From Nocardia abscessus (GTDB taxonomy: Bacteria; Actinomycetota; Actinomycetes; Mycobacteriales; Mycobacteriaceae), in NCBI RefSeq assembly GCF_015477775.1, contig NZ_JADLQO010000017.1, positions 62,001-126,000 on the forward strand: a DNA stretch of 64,000 bases, read 5' to 3'. The stretch's first letter is position 1, and each line of letters opens with the position of its first letter. The notes below the pieces were generated by a model, which was given only the letters and a program-made list of their open reading frames with translations, had not been told where the DNA came from and did not search any database. Below are positions 62,766 to 64,000 of this stretch, one piece after another. Made by a program: the position numbers and the translations under genes.

Positions 62766-63386
62766 ATGCACGTCCTGTTCGTCTGCAACGGCAACGTTTG
62801 CCGTTCGGTGATCGCCGAGCGGCTCACGCGCGCCCTCGCGGTCGAATACGATCTCCCCTACCTCACCGCCGAGAGCGCGGGAACCCGTGCGCTGGTCGGA
62901 TTTCCGGTCGAGCCGCTCGCCGCGCAGACCATCGCCGGACTCGGCGCCGACCCGGGTAATTTCCGCGCCCGTCGCCTGAAGCCGGAGATGATCGACAAGG
63001 CCGACCTGGTCCTCACGATGACCGAGCAGATTCGCGACCAGGTTATCGATTTGGCCTTCGGTGCGGGCCCGCGCACCTTCACGCTGCTGGAGGCACACCG
63101 CATCGCCCACGTCACCGGGGCGCGCACGGTCGCCGAATTGCACCAGGCGCGCAATGATCTGTCGCTGGTCGGGCGGGAGAACATCGCCGACCCGGTCGGT
63201 TTGTCCGCCCAGGCGTTCTGCGAGGTCGGAGACCGGATCGCCGAGACACTGGTGCCGCTGCTGCTGGCGCTCGCCCCGCACGAGCAGCCGCGCTGGCCAC
63301 ACGACGAGCGCCGCGGGCTGGTGATCCGTCCCGGCGGCGCGCCCGCACCGCTGGCGACCTTCCTCGCCGCCCAACGCACCAGGTGA
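62766..63386 (+). CDS. Low-molecular-weight protein tyrosine phosphatase-family protein
   Basis: 206 residues from an ATG. The N-terminal P-loop MHVLFVCNGNVCRSVIAERL has Cys7-x5-Arg13, the LMW-PTP catalytic signature. The general-acid segment is NIADPVGLS (Asp-Pro) near residue 140. ESAGTRALVGFPVEPLA and DLVLTMTEQIRDQVIDLA are also family features. The C-terminal about 40 residues (Pro/His/Arg-rich) are an extension. It may dephosphorylate tyrosine or act like ArsC-type enzymes. -10 TATCGT (62753-62758) lies 7 nt before the ATG, so it is probably leaderless. Confidence 0.9.
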   Translation: MHVLFVCNGNVCRSVIAERLTRALAVEYDLPYLTAESAGTRALVGFPVEPLAAQTIAGLGADPGNFRARRLKPEMIDKADLVLTMTEQIRDQVIDLAFGAGPRTFTLLEAHRIAHVTGARTVAELHQARNDLSLVGRENIADPVGLSAQAFCEVGDRIAETLVPLLLALAPHEQPRWPHDERRGLVIRPGGAPAPLATFLAAQRTR

Positions 63387-63549
63387 TCGCCGGCGCCGCC
63401 GCGGACAACCACACGGCGTGACGCAGGTCGACACGTCGCGCGTCAACCTGTTACCACCCGGCTATGTCCATTTCCGTCCCGGACGCACTAAACTCCCGCC
63501 GGACAACACTCTCCGCCGTTGCTGGTTCGACACAGGACAGGAATCAGAC

Positions 63550-63975
63550 ATGCCGAAACGCATTTCGGATGTTTCGCTCCATGTTTATGTGACACCGGAA
63601 ATCCTCGAACGCGTCGTCGACACCGTGCGCGCGGTGGTCGACGAACACCTCGCCGACCGCGACGTGTTCGCCTGGCGCTTCACCTTGCCGGTCGACGCCG
63701 ACGACCCGGCCCACGCGGCTCTCGAGAACAGCTCCGACAGCGATCCGTCCTACGAGGGTTCGGACGACCGCAGCACCTACGAGATCGCGCTCAGCCTGGT
63801 CGGGGCGCCGGATCAACTGACCGACGACCACATGGCGGCGCTGGAACGGCAACTGCTGCACGGAATCTCCGAGCTGGCGCGAACCGAGCCGGGACGCGGG
63901 ATCCCGGTCTCGATCCGCGCTTCACAGCGCACCGACGTCGATCTCGACATCGATCGCCACCACGAACTGCTGTAG
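63550..63975 (+). CDS. Conserved hypothetical protein
   Basis: 141 residues from an ATG with CAGGAA 6 nt upstream. MPKRISDVSLHVYVTPEILERVVDTVRAVVDEHLADRDVFAWRFTLPVDADD then an acidic low-complexity stretch (ENSSDSDPSYEGSDD) and a C-terminal alpha/beta part (YEIALSLVGAPDQLTDDHMAALERQLLHGISELARTEPG, VSIRASQRTDVDLDIDRHHELL). No signal peptide, membrane span or catalytic motif. I do not recognise the family. It lies 163 bp after the phosphatase gene on the same strand. Confidence 0.78.
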   Translation: MPKRISDVSLHVYVTPEILERVVDTVRAVVDEHLADRDVFAWRFTLPVDADDPAHAALENSSDSDPSYEGSDDRSTYEIALSLVGAPDQLTDDHMAALERQLLHGISELARTEPGRGIPVSIRASQRTDVDLDIDRHHELL

Positions 63976-64000
63976 TCCTAGCGCCGCGCGGGGAAGTGGC

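Noticed and set aside
61800..63000. tRNA-Leu as the attachment site of an integrated element
   Set aside because: No second copy of the tRNA 3' end and no intact integrase were found, so only a decayed remnant is suggested.

Overview
The window is about 64 kb of high-GC actinobacterial chromosome, most likely Nocardia or a close relative in the Mycobacteriales. This rests on GC-rich codon use, frequent GTG/TTG starts, apparently leaderless genes, and the backbone order pheT-pheS, tsnR-rplT-rpmI-infC, uvrA, a universal stress protein, uvrB, coaE, rpsA, polA, pdtaR. The same backbone is known from Mycobacterium tuberculosis (Rv1626 to Rv1650), here with many lineage-specific insertions.

Layout. 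1-6.1 kb: unknown genes, an alpha/beta hydrolase and pheS-pheT. 6.4-8.5 kb: a DHA2 exporter divergent from its probable TetR regulator. 8.8-11.1 kb: infC-rpmI-rplT-tsnR, with infC opening on ATC. 11.4-13.1 kb: DinB-like, DUF1844 and hydrolase genes. 13.2-16.2 kb: uvrA. 16.6-20.4 kb: a DosT/DosS-type heme-GAF histidine kinase, convergent with a RafH/Rv0079-type ribosome hibernation factor that has a DosR-box-like palindrome upstream, then a lone ketosynthase. 20.6-25.3 kb: diguanylate cyclase, ABM protein, HelD and universal stress protein. 25.6-30 kb: a micro-ORF, DoxX/AraC/VOC genes and uvrB. 30-36.9 kb: a 23-bp tandem repeat, twin DUF402 genes, coaE, a gene-poor stretch, and a TetR/NAD(P)-binding pair. 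37-42 kb: rpsA, a methyltransferase, an SPFH/ribbon-helix-helix pair and a BBE-type oxidase. 42.5-50.4 kb: LysR, a polar amino acid ABC transporter, a decarboxylating dehydrogenase, 2H phosphoesterase, thioredoxin, a LeuA-type regulatory domain and carbonic anhydrase. 50.6-61.6 kb: polA, a DUF885 protein, a branched-chain amino acid ABC system whose two ATPases are fused, and PdtaR. 61.8-64 kb: tRNA-Leu(CAA), a gene-poor stretch, a low-molecular-weight phosphatase and an unknown gene.

Two regulatory themes link the genes. First, uvrA, uvrB and polA each carry the same promoter architecture, TTGTCGGTG (one mismatch at uvrB), 8 nt, TANNNT. This is the RecA-independent DNA-damage promoter recognised with PafBC in mycobacteria, and it implies coordinated induction of excision repair and gap filling. 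Second, the heme kinase and the hibernation factor lie tail to tail, 3 bp apart, and the latter has a DosR-like box. That suggests a small hypoxia-to-ribosome-hibernation module, although its response regulator is not in this window.

No CRISPR array, insertion sequence, prophage or rRNA operon was seen. All function assignments come from reading motifs by eye; no database search was run.
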